Shown here: piece after piece, positions 1 to 7,292 of the stretch
How positions within the stretch are numbered: position 1 is the stretch's first letter
How the letters are laid out: the number at the start of each line of letters is the position of its first letter
Source of the DNA: Candidatus Alloruminococcus vanvlietii
GTDB lineage: Bacteria; Bacillota; Clostridia; Oscillospirales; Ruminococcaceae
DNA length: 51,357 nucleotides
NCBI GenBank assembly: GCA_904420505.1
Contig: CAJFVS010000075.1
Coordinates: 1 to 51,357, forward strand
Direction of reading: 5' to 3'
Program-made: the position numbers and the translations under genes
Notes under the pieces: generated by a model
Seen by the model: the letters and a program-made list of their open reading frames with translations, nothing else
Databases searched by the model: none
Told to the model about the DNA's origin: nothing

Positions 1-1
1 C

Positions 2-31
2 AAGCCGACCGGCACCATTGAATGGGAGTAG
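2..31 (+). CDS. C-terminal tail of an unidentified upstream gene (partial)
   Basis: An open frame enters from the left edge and ends with KPTGTIEWE and a TAG stop. It is followed 20 bases later by a hairpin that looks like a terminator, which fits the end of a transcription unit. Nine residues are too few to name a family, and the frame could be chance. Confidence 0.35.
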   Translation, partial: KPTGTIEWE

Positions 32-51
32 CTTTTAAAATTTGCATGGTA

Positions 52-90
52 GAAAGGCATTTGTCCGCCAGGCGGCAGTGCCTTTCCTTT
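52..90 (+). terminator. Hairpin, probable terminator of the upstream unit
   Basis: GAAAGGCA (52-59) pairs with TGCCTTTC (79-86), and an inner CCGCC/GGCGG arm tightens the loop. The following run is only CTTTAT, so it is a weak rho-independent terminator. It separates the tail at the left edge from the gene at 131. Confidence 0.5.
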
Positions 91-130
91 ATACATAAGC
101 TGGCTGCCGCAACAGGAGGCGTTTTGCAAT

Positions 131-397
131 ATGGAAAATTTGATGCAAACCTCCGGCAGGGTTGTAGCTGTTAAAAAATGCTGGTGGATGAAGGTAAATA
201 CCAAGCCGGTCCGCAAAGATTTGATGGACGGCGCGGCGTTTGCGCATATGATAAAAGTAAGCTACCAGGCGCAAGGCCAAACCTTTGAAAAATGGAAATA
301 TGTAAACTGGGATCTTCGCTGCCCGCAGTTCGGGGATACCGTTGAGGTGCATTACGACGCCCGCAGACCGAAAAAGGCGCAGATTCTCATAAAATAA
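131..397 (+). CDS. Small conserved-type hypothetical protein, DUF3592-like
   Basis: This 88-residue protein has no signal peptide and no membrane segment. It opens with VVAVKKCWWMKVNTK and continues as an alternating strand pattern with a conserved-looking W-K-Y-V-N-W segment and a closing VEVHYDARRPKKAQI. Such a small beta-rich protein recalls the soluble part of DUF3592-type proteins; that resemblance is from memory and is not proof. AGGAGG lies at 114-119, 11 bases before the ATG, a slightly long gap; an in-frame ATG at 143 is a weaker alternative. The next gene starts 37 bases later with its own ribosome site, so the two are probably co-transcribed. Function unknown. Confidence 0.65.
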   Translation: MENLMQTSGRVVAVKKCWWMKVNTKPVRKDLMDGAAFAHMIKVSYQAQGQTFEKWKYVNWDLRCPQFGDTVEVHYDARRPKKAQILIK

Positions 398-434
398 AAG
401 CAAACCCTGTAAAATAAAAAGGAGCATACGAGCG

Positions 435-686
435 ATGGAAGAATTTATTTTTGATACCCAATTGCTTATTGAAGGGCATGATTTGGACGAAGACGAAATC
501 AACGAATATTTTGTCACCCATTTTCAGGGCGATTGTTTGCTAGTGGTAGGGGATGAAGACCTTATCAAAATCCATTTCCACACCAACGAACCCTGGAAAG
601 TGCTGGAATATGCGGCCTCTTTGGGGGATATCCACGACATTGTGGTGGAAAACATGAAGCTGCAGGCCATGGGGTTAAAAGGGTAA
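435..686 (+). CDS. Stand-alone FakA/YloV-like domain protein
   Basis: This 83-residue cytoplasmic protein matches, by eye, the middle region of the fatty-acid kinase FakA (YloV/DAK2-fusion family). FakA has a pattern of valine-rich strand, D-D/E-L-V/I-K-I-H-x-H-T-N, then P-x-x-V-L-E-Y-A and I-x-I-E-N-M. Here the same order is seen as LLVVGDEDLIKIHFHTNEPW, KVLEYAASLGDIHDI and VVENMKLQ. The nucleotide-binding DAK2/DhaL domain and the C-terminal domain of full FakA (about 550 residues) are absent, and no fakB is nearby. It is too clean to be a fresh gene fragment: it has its own AAAAGGAG ribosome site, a full ATG-to-TAA frame and a strong terminator right after it. Role unknown; it might bind a lipid or protein partner. 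Confidence 0.7.
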   Translation: MEEFIFDTQLLIEGHDLDEDEINEYFVTHFQGDCLLVVGDEDLIKIHFHTNEPWKVLEYAASLGDIHDIVVENMKLQAMGLKG

Positions 687-700
687 TCAAAAGCTGGCAA

Positions 701-737
701 AACGCCGTCCGTGCTTTGGCACGGGCGGCGTTTTTTT
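701..737 (+). terminator. Rho-independent terminator
   Basis: AACGCCGTCCGTGC (701-714) pairs with GCACGGGCGGCGTT with a single G-U pair, closed by a short loop and followed by seven T. It ends the two-gene unit 131-686. Confidence 0.9.
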
Positions 738-925
738 ATGTGTTTGGCGGCAAGCGGTTTGTGCGCCTTGGCTCCAACGGCGCCAAAACAAGCACAGCAA
801 CGCTTATAAAATAACAGAAAACTGTAAGGTTTTGTTAGGAAAAAATGCAAAAACAAACCGGCGCGCTTTGCTAAACTTATTTACAATACATCCGTTGCGG
901 GACGGTTTTGAAAGAGGTGGAGTAT

Positions 926-1975
926 ATGAACCAAAAAGCCATTGCGGTGCTGTTCGGCGGTGTTTCCAGCGAATATGAAGTGTCGCTCCAGTCCGCTTAT
1001 GCAGTGATTACCCATGCAAATTTGCAAAAATTTCGGCTTTATCCCATCGGCATTACCAAACAGGGCGCCTGGATGCTGTACACCGGCTGTTTTGAGAACA
1101 TTTTAAATGACAGCTGGTGGCAGGATATCCCCCATTGCACCCCGGTTTTGTTTTCGCCCGACGCGCAAACCCACGGCTTTTTTCTGCGCACCCCGCAGGG
1201 GTTTACCCCCGTGCGCGTGGATGCGGTGTTCCCCATTTTGCACGGGCGTTTTGGCGAGGACGGCACTGTGCAGGGGCTTATGGAACTGGCAAACATCCCC
1301 ATCATCGGCTGCGGCACCTGTGCAAGCGCCTTGTGCATGGACAAACTGCGCGCCCACCAGCTGGTGGCTTCGCAGGGGATTTGTACCCCCAAAACATTGG
1401 CCCTGCAAGCGCCGTTAGATGCCGAACAAATTGCGCGTTTTGCCTGCTCCGTGGGGTATCCGCTGTTTGTAAAGCCGCTGCGGGCGGGTTCTTCTTTTGG
1501 GGTCACGCGGGTGGAAGACCCGGCGCTTTTGCCCGACGCCATCGGCCTTGCCTTTGAATATGACAGCACCGTGCTGCTGGAAGAAGCCATCCCCGGGTTT
1601 GAGGTAGGCTGCGCCATCATCGGCAACCGGCAGCTTTTGGCAGGGCGGGTGGATGAAATTGAACTGCAGGGGGGATTTTTTGATTTTACCCAAAAGTATA
1701 CCCTCAGCCAGGCCAAAATCCATATGCCCGCGCGCATTCCGGCGCCGGATGAACGGCGGATACAGCAAACAGCCAAGAGAATCTACCGCATATTGGGCTG
1801 CCAGGGCTTTGCCCGGGTGGACTTGTTTTTTACCCCCAGCGGCGGGATGGTGTTCAACGAAGTGAACACCATCCCCGGTTTTACCCCCCACAGCCGTTTC
1901 CCCAACATGATGCAGGGGGCGGGGCTTTCGTTTGCGCAGCTGGTGGACCGGCTTATGGATATGCAAACCGCATAA
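926..1975 (+). CDS. ddl: D-alanine ligase, VanG-type (D-Ala-D-Ala or D-Ala-D-Ser)
   Basis: An ATP-grasp ligase of 349 residues that joins D-alanine to a second D-amino acid for peptidoglycan stems, in the cytoplasm. Visible family marks are FGGVSSEYEVSLQSA near the start (E16), the ATP-binding LFVKPLRAGSSFGV, the loop FFDFTQKYTLSQAKIHMPAR and the metal-ligand stretch FNEVNTIPGFT (about 310-320). The loop and the TPHSRFPNMM stretch resemble VanG and its relatives more than housekeeping Ddl, as recalled, not searched. No vanT racemase or vanXY peptidase lies nearby, so a housekeeping role or an isolated VanG-like copy are both possible. The ATG at 926 is chosen because AGAGGTGG (913-920) precedes it; a TTG at 908 lies upstream of that site and is unlikely. 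Confidence 0.85.
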   Translation: MNQKAIAVLFGGVSSEYEVSLQSAYAVITHANLQKFRLYPIGITKQGAWMLYTGCFENILNDSWWQDIPHCTPVLFSPDAQTHGFFLRTPQGFTPVRVDAVFPILHGRFGEDGTVQGLMELANIPIIGCGTCASALCMDKLRAHQLVASQGICTPKTLALQAPLDAEQIARFACSVGYPLFVKPLRAGSSFGVTRVEDPALLPDAIGLAFEYDSTVLLEEAIPGFEVGCAIIGNRQLLAGRVDEIELQGGFFDFTQKYTLSQAKIHMPARIPAPDERRIQQTAKRIYRILGCQGFARVDLFFTPSGGMVFNEVNTIPGFTPHSRFPNMMQGAGLSFAQLVDRLMDMQTA

Positions 1976-1994
1976 GAATTTTTTGAAAAAAGGG

Positions 1995-2023
1995 TTGACA
2001 AAATAGCCAACTAGTTTTATAGT
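1995..2023 (+). promoter_or_regulatory. Promoter of the GntR/ABC operon
   Basis: A perfect -35 TTGACA (1995-2000) and a -10 TATAGT (2018-2023) are separated by 17 bases, a textbook housekeeping sigma promoter. The -10 box runs into the palindromic operator. Confidence 0.85.
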
Positions 2024-2044
2024 TAATTACACAAGTAATTAACT
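2021..2044 (+). promoter_or_regulatory. Palindromic operator of the GntR regulator
   Basis: AGTTAATTAC, a 4-base spacer ACAA, then GTAATTAACT: a perfect 10-bp inverted repeat. It begins inside the -10 box and ends 14 bases before the regulator start codon. Binding there would block polymerase, so autorepression of the operon is inferred. Confidence 0.8.
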
Positions 2045-2058
2045 AAAGGGGTGAGAAG

Positions 2059-2442
2059 ATGAATTTGGATTACCAAAGTGAAAAACCCATTTACCTGCAA
2101 ATTGCACAGGAGATTGAGGACGCGGTGTTTACCGGCGCTTTTTTGGAAGAAACCCAAATCCCATCTACCACCGAACTGTCCATGGCGCTGAAAATAAACC
2201 CTGCTACCGTATTAAAAGGCATGAACCTGCTGGTAGAAGAAGGCATTTTGTACAAGCGCCGCGGTTTAGGGATGTTTGTGTGTCAGGGGGCGGCTAAAAA
2301 AGTGAAACAAAAACGCCAAAATGAATTTTACCAAAATTATGTGGAAAATCTGCTGCAAGAGGCCAAAAAACTGCATTTGAAAAAAGAAGAGCTCATTGCG
2401 CTTATCGAAAGGGGATATGACGATGCCGTCCATTGCGATTAA
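2059..2442 (+). CDS. GntR-family transcription regulator, YtrA-like
   Basis: A 127-residue regulator with an N-terminal winged helix (about residues 9-76; IYLQIAQEIEDAVFTGAF, then IPSTTELSMALKINPATVLKG) and a short basic and acidic helical tail instead of a large effector domain. That is the architecture of the YtrA subgroup, whose members usually control adjacent ABC transporters. The next two genes are just such a transporter, and the ATPase start overlaps the end of this gene by 20 bases. AAAGGGGTGAG sits before the ATG. The promoter and perfect palindrome just upstream point to autoregulation. The inducing signal cannot be told from sequence; relatives respond to cell-wall antibiotics or envelope stress. 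Confidence 0.9.
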   Translation: MNLDYQSEKPIYLQIAQEIEDAVFTGAFLEETQIPSTTELSMALKINPATVLKGMNLLVEEGILYKRRGLGMFVCQGAAKKVKQKRQNEFYQNYVENLLQEAKKLHLKKEELIALIERGYDDAVHCD

Positions 2443-3274
2443 CCATGTAAGCAAGCAGTTTAACAAGGTGCACGCATTAGAGGATGTGACCTTACAGTTT
2501 GAAGAAGGGAAAATTTACGGGCTTTTAGGGCGAAACGGCGCTGGCAAATCCACGCTGCTTAACCTTATTTCCAACCGTTTGTTCCCCACGGCAGGCGAGA
2601 TTACCATCAACGGGCGCCCAGCCTGTGAAAACGACCAGGCACAGCGTTTGGTGTATTTGATGAGCGAAAAAACCTTTTATCCCGAAACCATGCGGGTAAA
2701 GGAAGTGTTTGACTGGACCGGGCGTTTTTACAAAGGCTTTGACAAAAACGAAGCCATCCGTTTGGCGCATGAATTCAAGCTGGATATTACCAAAAAGGTA
2801 AAAGGGCTTTCCACCGGCTACAGTTCGATTTATAAGCTCATCACCGCCCTGTGCGTGGATGTGCCGTATTTGTTTTTAGACGAACCGGTGCTGGGGCTGG
2901 ACGCCAACCATCGCGACATGTTTTATAAGCTGCTGCTGGAATCCTATGCGGCGCGCCCGCGCACCATTGTGATTTCCACCCATTTGATTGAAGAAATCTC
3001 CGGCATTATTGAAGAAATTGTCATTATCAAGGAAGGGCGTGTCATCAAAGCGCAAAACTGCGAAGAGCTTTTAAGCCAAGGCTATTGCGTAAGCGGCAAG
3101 GCAAGCGACGTAGACGCTTATGTGCAGGGCAAGGAAGTCATTGGCATTGACGCTTTAGGGGGCTTAAAAACCGCATACGTCATGGGCCAATGCGACAAAT
3201 CCGCCTTGGATGCAAACCTAGAAGTCAGCAAAATGGATTTGCAAAAGCTGTTTATCCAGCTGACCAATTCGTAA
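2423..3274 (+). CDS. ABC transporter ATP-binding protein (YtrB/BcrA-like)
   Basis: A 283-residue single nucleotide-binding domain. Walker A is GRNGAGKS (36-43), the signature is LSTGY instead of LSGGQ (a variant seen in YtrB/BcrA-type ATPases), and Walker B is YLFLDEPVLGLD, followed by the switch histidine in ISTHLIEE. After about residue 210 there is a variable C-terminal part common in this group. It would power the permease encoded next at the membrane. Three in-frame starts exist; the ATG at 2423 is preferred because AAAGGGG (2407-2413) is 9 bases away, while the ATG at 2417 is too close. It overlaps the GntR gene, suggesting coupled translation. Confidence 0.9.
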   Translation: MPSIAINHVSKQFNKVHALEDVTLQFEEGKIYGLLGRNGAGKSTLLNLISNRLFPTAGEITINGRPACENDQAQRLVYLMSEKTFYPETMRVKEVFDWTGRFYKGFDKNEAIRLAHEFKLDITKKVKGLSTGYSSIYKLITALCVDVPYLFLDEPVLGLDANHRDMFYKLLLESYAARPRTIVISTHLIEEISGIIEEIVIIKEGRVIKAQNCEELLSQGYCVSGKASDVDAYVQGKEVIGIDALGGLKTAYVMGQCDKSALDANLEVSKMDLQKLFIQLTNS

Positions 3275-3287
3275 GGAGGGGAAAACC

Positions 3288-4022
3288 ATGCAACTTTCAA
3301 CCGCTTTTCACTATCAAATCCGCACAAAACTAAAAGTAGGCGGTATTTTTTATTCGATTATTTATGCTATTTTGCTGCTTCCTGTGGTGATTTCCCTGCT
3401 GTATGGCAGCCACGGTGCGGCGGCTTCGGGAATTGAAATCTCCAGCGTGGTATTTTTAATGGTGATGTCGATTTCCACTTATAAAGAAGATATGCGCATG
3501 TTTTTGCAAAACGCTACCTCGCGCAAAACCATGATTGCCAGCGTAGGTTTAAACTGTATGGCAGCTGCTTTGGGCATGAGCATTATCGATTTGTTTAACC
3601 AGTTTTTGTTTGGCCATTTATATACCTATGAAACCATGTTTTCGCAGATGTATGAATTTATCACCATCCCTAGCAACGGGGCGCTGTTTACACTGTATTC
3701 GTTTCTATGGTCGTCTATGGCATGCTTTTGCTTTGCCATGCTGGGGTTCTTCATTGGGGCATTGTTTAACCGCTTAAGCAAAATGTGGCGTTTATTGGTG
3801 ATGTTCGGCGTACCGATTGCTGTTATCTTTCTGCTTCCGTTTTTGGATATCACCTTGTTTGACGGGGTAATTACCGCCTCCATTGGCAGGGCAATTATGT
3901 TTATGTTGGGCTTTCAAAATGGGGTGAACCCCTTGTATGCCGTGGTTTCGTTTTTGGGGGTTGGCCTGTTGCTGTATCTGTTTGGCGCGCTTATTACACG
4001 CCGTGCAGCGGTCAGCGATTGA
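3288..4022 (+). CDS. ABC-2 type permease, six-helix membrane protein
   Basis: A 244-residue integral membrane protein with about six hydrophobic segments (for example around residues 20-40, 45-62, 85-100, 130-160, 170-195 and 215-238). The sequence between them is short and polar, and the protein has no ATPase motif, as expected for an ABC-2 family permease. It starts 13 bases after the ATPase gene with a GTAAGGAGGGG ribosome site and is the last gene of the operon, directly before a strong terminator. With the ATPase it should form a dimeric exporter. The substrate is unknown; lipid-linked wall precursors or peptide antibiotics are typical in related GntR-linked systems. Confidence 0.8.
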   Translation: MQLSTAFHYQIRTKLKVGGIFYSIIYAILLLPVVISLLYGSHGAAASGIEISSVVFLMVMSISTYKEDMRMFLQNATSRKTMIASVGLNCMAAALGMSIIDLFNQFLFGHLYTYETMFSQMYEFITIPSNGALFTLYSFLWSSMACFCFAMLGFFIGALFNRLSKMWRLLVMFGVPIAVIFLLPFLDITLFDGVITASIGRAIMFMLGFQNGVNPLYAVVSFLGVGLLLYLFGALITRRAAVSD

Positions 4023-4047
4023 TTAGCAGCATGAAATAATAGCGTTA

Positions 4048-4075
4048 AACCGCACCCATAGGGTGCGGTTTTTTG
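4048..4075 (+). terminator. Rho-independent terminator
   Basis: AACCGCACCC, loop ATA, GGGTGCGGTT, then a T run: a perfect 10-bp stem that ends the GntR/ABC operon. Confidence 0.92.
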
Positions 4076-4206
4076 CTTGATAGCACAAATTGTTGTAAAA
4101 AAACCGTGAAAATGGCAATTTTTTAAGAAAATTGAAAAATGTAATGATTTTTTGAGTGAAATATGTTAAAATGTCTTTACTGTATATAAGGTGTATACAT
4201 TTGTCT

Positions 4207-4223
4207 GCCAATGCGGCATTGGC
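4207..4223 (+). other. Leader hairpin before the binding-protein gene
   Basis: GCCAATG, loop CGG, CATTGGC forms a perfect stem 75 bases upstream of the lipoprotein gene. No T run follows, so it is not a terminator. The 4076-4297 spacer is A+T-rich; several weak -10 like boxes occur (for example TAAAAT at 4167-4172), but no convincing promoter pair was found. Confidence 0.4.
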
Positions 4224-4297
4224 GATTGGCTTTTATAAGAACAGTTTCAACATAAGCTGTTTTATAAAAGCATGAAAAATGTTTGGAGGTAATGGAA

Positions 4298-5488
4298 ATG
4301 AACATGAGAAAAGTGTTGGCACTGGTTTTGTGCTTAATGCTTGTTGTTACGGCATTTGCCGCTTGTTCCAACGGCGAAGGCTCCTCGCAGTCGCAGCCGC
4401 AAAACAACAGCGAATCCCAGCCGCAATCCCAAGCAGAGCAGCCCGAATACTACAAGGTGGCTTACATGGGGCCGTTAACCGGCAACTACACCCAGTATGG
4501 TTCGGTGCACAGCAAAACCTTGCAGATGGCGATGGATGAAGTCAACGAAGCCGGCGGCATCAACGGCGTACCGATTCAGGTGGAGCTGTTTGATGAGAAA
4601 AACGATGCAAAAGAAACTGTAACGGTTGCCAACAAAATTGTAAACGACCCGGAAATCCTGGCTTGCTTTGGCCCGTTCTCGTCTACCTGTGCAATGGCGG
4701 CAGCCCCCATTTTTGGCAAAGCCAAAATGACCTTGATGGCGCCTGCAACTTCCCATCCGGATTTTACAACCCTGAATGATTACATGGTATCCGGCCAGGC
4801 AACCATGGAATGGGAACAGGAAAACTTTGCAAAATTTGTGTACAACGATTTGGGCCTGCGCAAAGTTGCCCATCTGTACCAAAACTCCGATTCCACGCTG
4901 ACAACCGACTCCTTCTTCACCCAGTTCTTTGAAGAATTGGGCGGCGAAGTGATTATCCACGAGATGTTTATCCCCGGGCAGACACAGGACTTCTCCACCT
5001 ACCTGACCAGGATTAAAGAAGCCGGCCCGGAACTGCTGTATATCGGCGCCGCCTATTCGGACTGCGCGAACATTGTAAAACAGGCCCATAACCTGGATAT
5101 CAACGTACCCATGATGGCAAACGCTTCCAACATGAAGGAAGAGTTTTTGGAAATCGGCGGGGAGGATGTAGAAGGTTTCCTGTTCGTATCTTCTTTGGAC
5201 CCCAGCTACCAGGGTGAAAAATTCGTAGAATTCAAAACCAAATTTGAAGAAAACATCGCCTCGGTGGTCGACCCGCAGTCTTTGCAGATGTACGATTTGG
5301 CCAACATGTTCTGCACCGCGCTGAAAGAATACGGCCCGGACAGAGAAAGAATCAACGAATATATGCGCAATGTCCAAGGGTATGAAGGCGTAAACGCCAC
5401 CATCAACATGGTAAATGGTTCGCCCAAAAAACCCATGGGCCCTGTCACCATCAAAAACGGTGAATTTGTAACCTATACCGGCGAATAA
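4298..5488 (+). CDS. Branched-chain-amino-acid type ABC substrate-binding lipoprotein (LivK-like)
   Basis: A 396-residue type I periplasmic-binding-protein fold (Peripla_BP_6). Residues 1-22 are a lipoprotein signal with the lipidation site at Cys23 (TAFAAC), followed by a Ser/Gln-rich linker to about residue 46. The mature domain begins YKVAYMGPLTGNYTQYG and has EAGGINGVPIQVELFDEKND, the usual family signature. It would sit outside the membrane and capture an amino acid or similar small ligand. No livH, livM, livG or livF is present: terminators flank the gene on both sides, so it is a single-gene unit. GGAGGT (4285-4290) points to the ATG at 4298; in-frame ATGs at 4292 and 4304 are alternatives. 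Confidence 0.88.
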   Translation: MNMRKVLALVLCLMLVVTAFAACSNGEGSSQSQPQNNSESQPQSQAEQPEYYKVAYMGPLTGNYTQYGSVHSKTLQMAMDEVNEAGGINGVPIQVELFDEKNDAKETVTVANKIVNDPEILACFGPFSSTCAMAAAPIFGKAKMTLMAPATSHPDFTTLNDYMVSGQATMEWEQENFAKFVYNDLGLRKVAHLYQNSDSTLTTDSFFTQFFEELGGEVIIHEMFIPGQTQDFSTYLTRIKEAGPELLYIGAAYSDCANIVKQAHNLDINVPMMANASNMKEEFLEIGGEDVEGFLFVSSLDPSYQGEKFVEFKTKFEENIASVVDPQSLQMYDLANMFCTALKEYGPDRERINEYMRNVQGYEGVNATINMVNGSPKKPMGPVTIKNGEFVTYTGE

Positions 5489-5501
5489 TTTTTGCCAATT
5501 G

Positions 5502-5533
5502 GCAGCATCGCTTTTGGGCGGTGCTGCTTTTTT
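5502..5533 (+). terminator. Rho-independent terminator
   Basis: GCAGCATCGC (5502-5511) pairs with GCGGTGCTGC (5518-5527) with one G-U pair, followed by six T. It ends the binding-protein gene. Confidence 0.9.
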
Positions 5534-5561
5534 ATGATTCTATTTTAAAGGAGGGTGTATT

Positions 5562-7046
5562 ATGGCATTTGGGTACCAAACCCCTGAAAGCCAAGGCATT
5601 CACACAAGCGATGTATACGCATTGCTGCAATTTATGAAAAACCATATTTTCCATCCCGACGCACTTATCATTGCACGAAACGGCGCCATTGTAACCGAAG
5701 CGTACTGGAAACCGTTTGGGCCGGGGCAAAAGCATATTATCCAGTCGGCTTCCAAAAGCTTTACGGCACTGGCCATGGGCTTTTTAATAGACGAAGGCCG
5801 CGTGCATCTGGACGACAAAATGGTGGATTTTTTCCCCGAGCGTTTGCCCAGCTATTACGATAAACGCTTAAACAAAATCACCATAAGGGATTTGCTTATG
5901 ATGGCCGCTTCCATCGCGCGCACACCGGCCATTTTTACAGGGGTTACCAGCTCCTGGATTACCGATTATTTTTCCCTGCCGCTTGTCAACGAACCGGGTA
6001 CCACCTTCCGTTACGATACCGGCGGTTCGATGATGCTTTCGGCGATTATTAGCCGTGTTACCGGCAAAAGCGCGCACACCCTGTTAAAAGAGCGGGTATT
6101 TCATCCCATGGGGATTTTTGACACCTCCTGGGCAACCATACCCGAAAAGGCTAACCCGGATGACCCCGAATACATCTCCGCCGGCGGCTGGGGCCTTTCG
6201 ATGACCGCGCACGATTTGGCCAAAATCGCCCAGCTTTTGCTGGACAAAGGCAATTACAAAGGCCGCCAGCTGATTCCCGCCTGGTGGATTGAAGAAGCCA
6301 CCAAAAAGCACATCGACAATGCCAAAAACGCCGGGCGCGGCTGGCCGGACGGCTATGGCTACCAGATTTGGCGCGCCGGGCAGGACAGCTTTGCTTTCTG
6401 CGGCTCCTACGGGCAGTTTATGATTGCAAACCCCAAGAAAAACATGTTTGTCATCACCTTTTCCAGCAACCCGCTGGCCGATTCGCCCATGATGGGCCGC
6501 GCGATTTTCTCCCGCGTGATCGACAAAGCGTCAGACACCCCCTTGCCCCCAAACCCGGCGGACAACCAAATTTTGCAGCGGTATATCCAAGAGCTGACTT
6601 TGCCTATGCCGCAGGGGGACGCCATGCAGCCTTGCGCGGAGGACGCTTATTTTGAGCGCCAGTATGTGTTTAGCGGCGAAAACTACCGCAACCTGCGCGC
6701 CGTAAGCTTTGAGCGTGTTTCGCAGGATACCATTCGCATTGATATGGACATTTTCCACCAGAAGGTTTCGGTATATGCCGGTTACAACCACTGGTGCGAA
6801 AACCCCATTGTGTTGCCGCGGGATATCGAATACAACCTGTTGCCCCAAAACGAAAACCGCACCCAGGCTTACGCCTACGCATGGGAAAACCCCCATACGC
6901 TAAAAGTAACCCATTCGGTGGTAAACTCGTTAAGCGATGATTTTTATACCTTTGCTTTTGGCGAACAGGGCGTCACAGTCAATATCCGGCAAAACGCCTA
7001 TTACGATGACACCCACGAGGAAACCTTTGCCAATTTGCAGGCATAA
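5562..7046 (+). CDS. Serine hydrolase, class C beta-lactamase / esterase fold
   Basis: A 494-residue enzyme with the penicillin-binding fold. The nucleophile motif S-x-x-K is QSASKSF (Ser62, Lys65), the second motif is Y151-D-T in FRYDTGG, and the C-terminal G-rich motif is FCGSYGQF. Residues 1-330 form the catalytic domain; the rest (about 345-494) is a beta-rich domain common in serine hydrolases of this type. There is no signal peptide or membrane segment, so it is probably cytoplasmic, arguing for an esterase or peptidase rather than a secreted beta-lactamase. The start has AAAGGAGG at a good distance. It stands alone between two terminators. Substrate unknown. Confidence 0.88.
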   Translation: MAFGYQTPESQGIHTSDVYALLQFMKNHIFHPDALIIARNGAIVTEAYWKPFGPGQKHIIQSASKSFTALAMGFLIDEGRVHLDDKMVDFFPERLPSYYDKRLNKITIRDLLMMAASIARTPAIFTGVTSSWITDYFSLPLVNEPGTTFRYDTGGSMMLSAIISRVTGKSAHTLLKERVFHPMGIFDTSWATIPEKANPDDPEYISAGGWGLSMTAHDLAKIAQLLLDKGNYKGRQLIPAWWIEEATKKHIDNAKNAGRGWPDGYGYQIWRAGQDSFAFCGSYGQFMIANPKKNMFVITFSSNPLADSPMMGRAIFSRVIDKASDTPLPPNPADNQILQRYIQELTLPMPQGDAMQPCAEDAYFERQYVFSGENYRNLRAVSFERVSQDTIRIDMDIFHQKVSVYAGYNHWCENPIVLPRDIEYNLLPQNENRTQAYAYAWENPHTLKVTHSVVNSLSDDFYTFAFGEQGVTVNIRQNAYYDDTHEETFANLQA

Positions 7047-7177
7047 AACCGCCCTGTTTTTACAGCTTTTGCTATAAAGGCAATTTGCTTTACAGGTAAA
7101 ATAGGGCTTTGCCAAAGGGTTTATCGCTTTAGGGCAGAGCCCGCCAGTATACGGCAAAAAAGGCTGTTAAACAAACT

Positions 7178-7213
7178 AAAAGGCTGGAAGATGCTCTCTT
7201 CCAGCCTTTTTTT
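7178..7213. terminator. Bidirectional terminator between convergent genes
   Basis: AAAAGGCTGGAAGA pairs with TCTTCCAGCCTTTT, loop of 5, followed by more T on the plus strand and TTTTAGTTT on the minus strand. It serves the serine hydrolase (plus) and rodA (minus). The 7047-7177 spacer before it holds nothing recognisable. Confidence 0.88.
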
Positions 7214-7292
7214 GGCAAAATAATTATACAAAAAGTATTAAATATATAAAATTATACAAAAATCTGGCAGTTTTGCACACAAGCAAGGGCAT

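Noticed and set aside
52-4223. Similarity between the hairpins at 52-86 and 4198-4223 (both contain CATTTGTC-C/T-GCCA and GCGGCA)
   Set aside because: The match is short and broken, with no third copy seen; not enough to call a repeat family.
4475-5377. A 300-codon minus-strand open frame opposite the LivK-like gene
   Set aside because: It lies wholly opposite a clear lipoprotein gene and its product is unlike any protein; it arises from codon bias.
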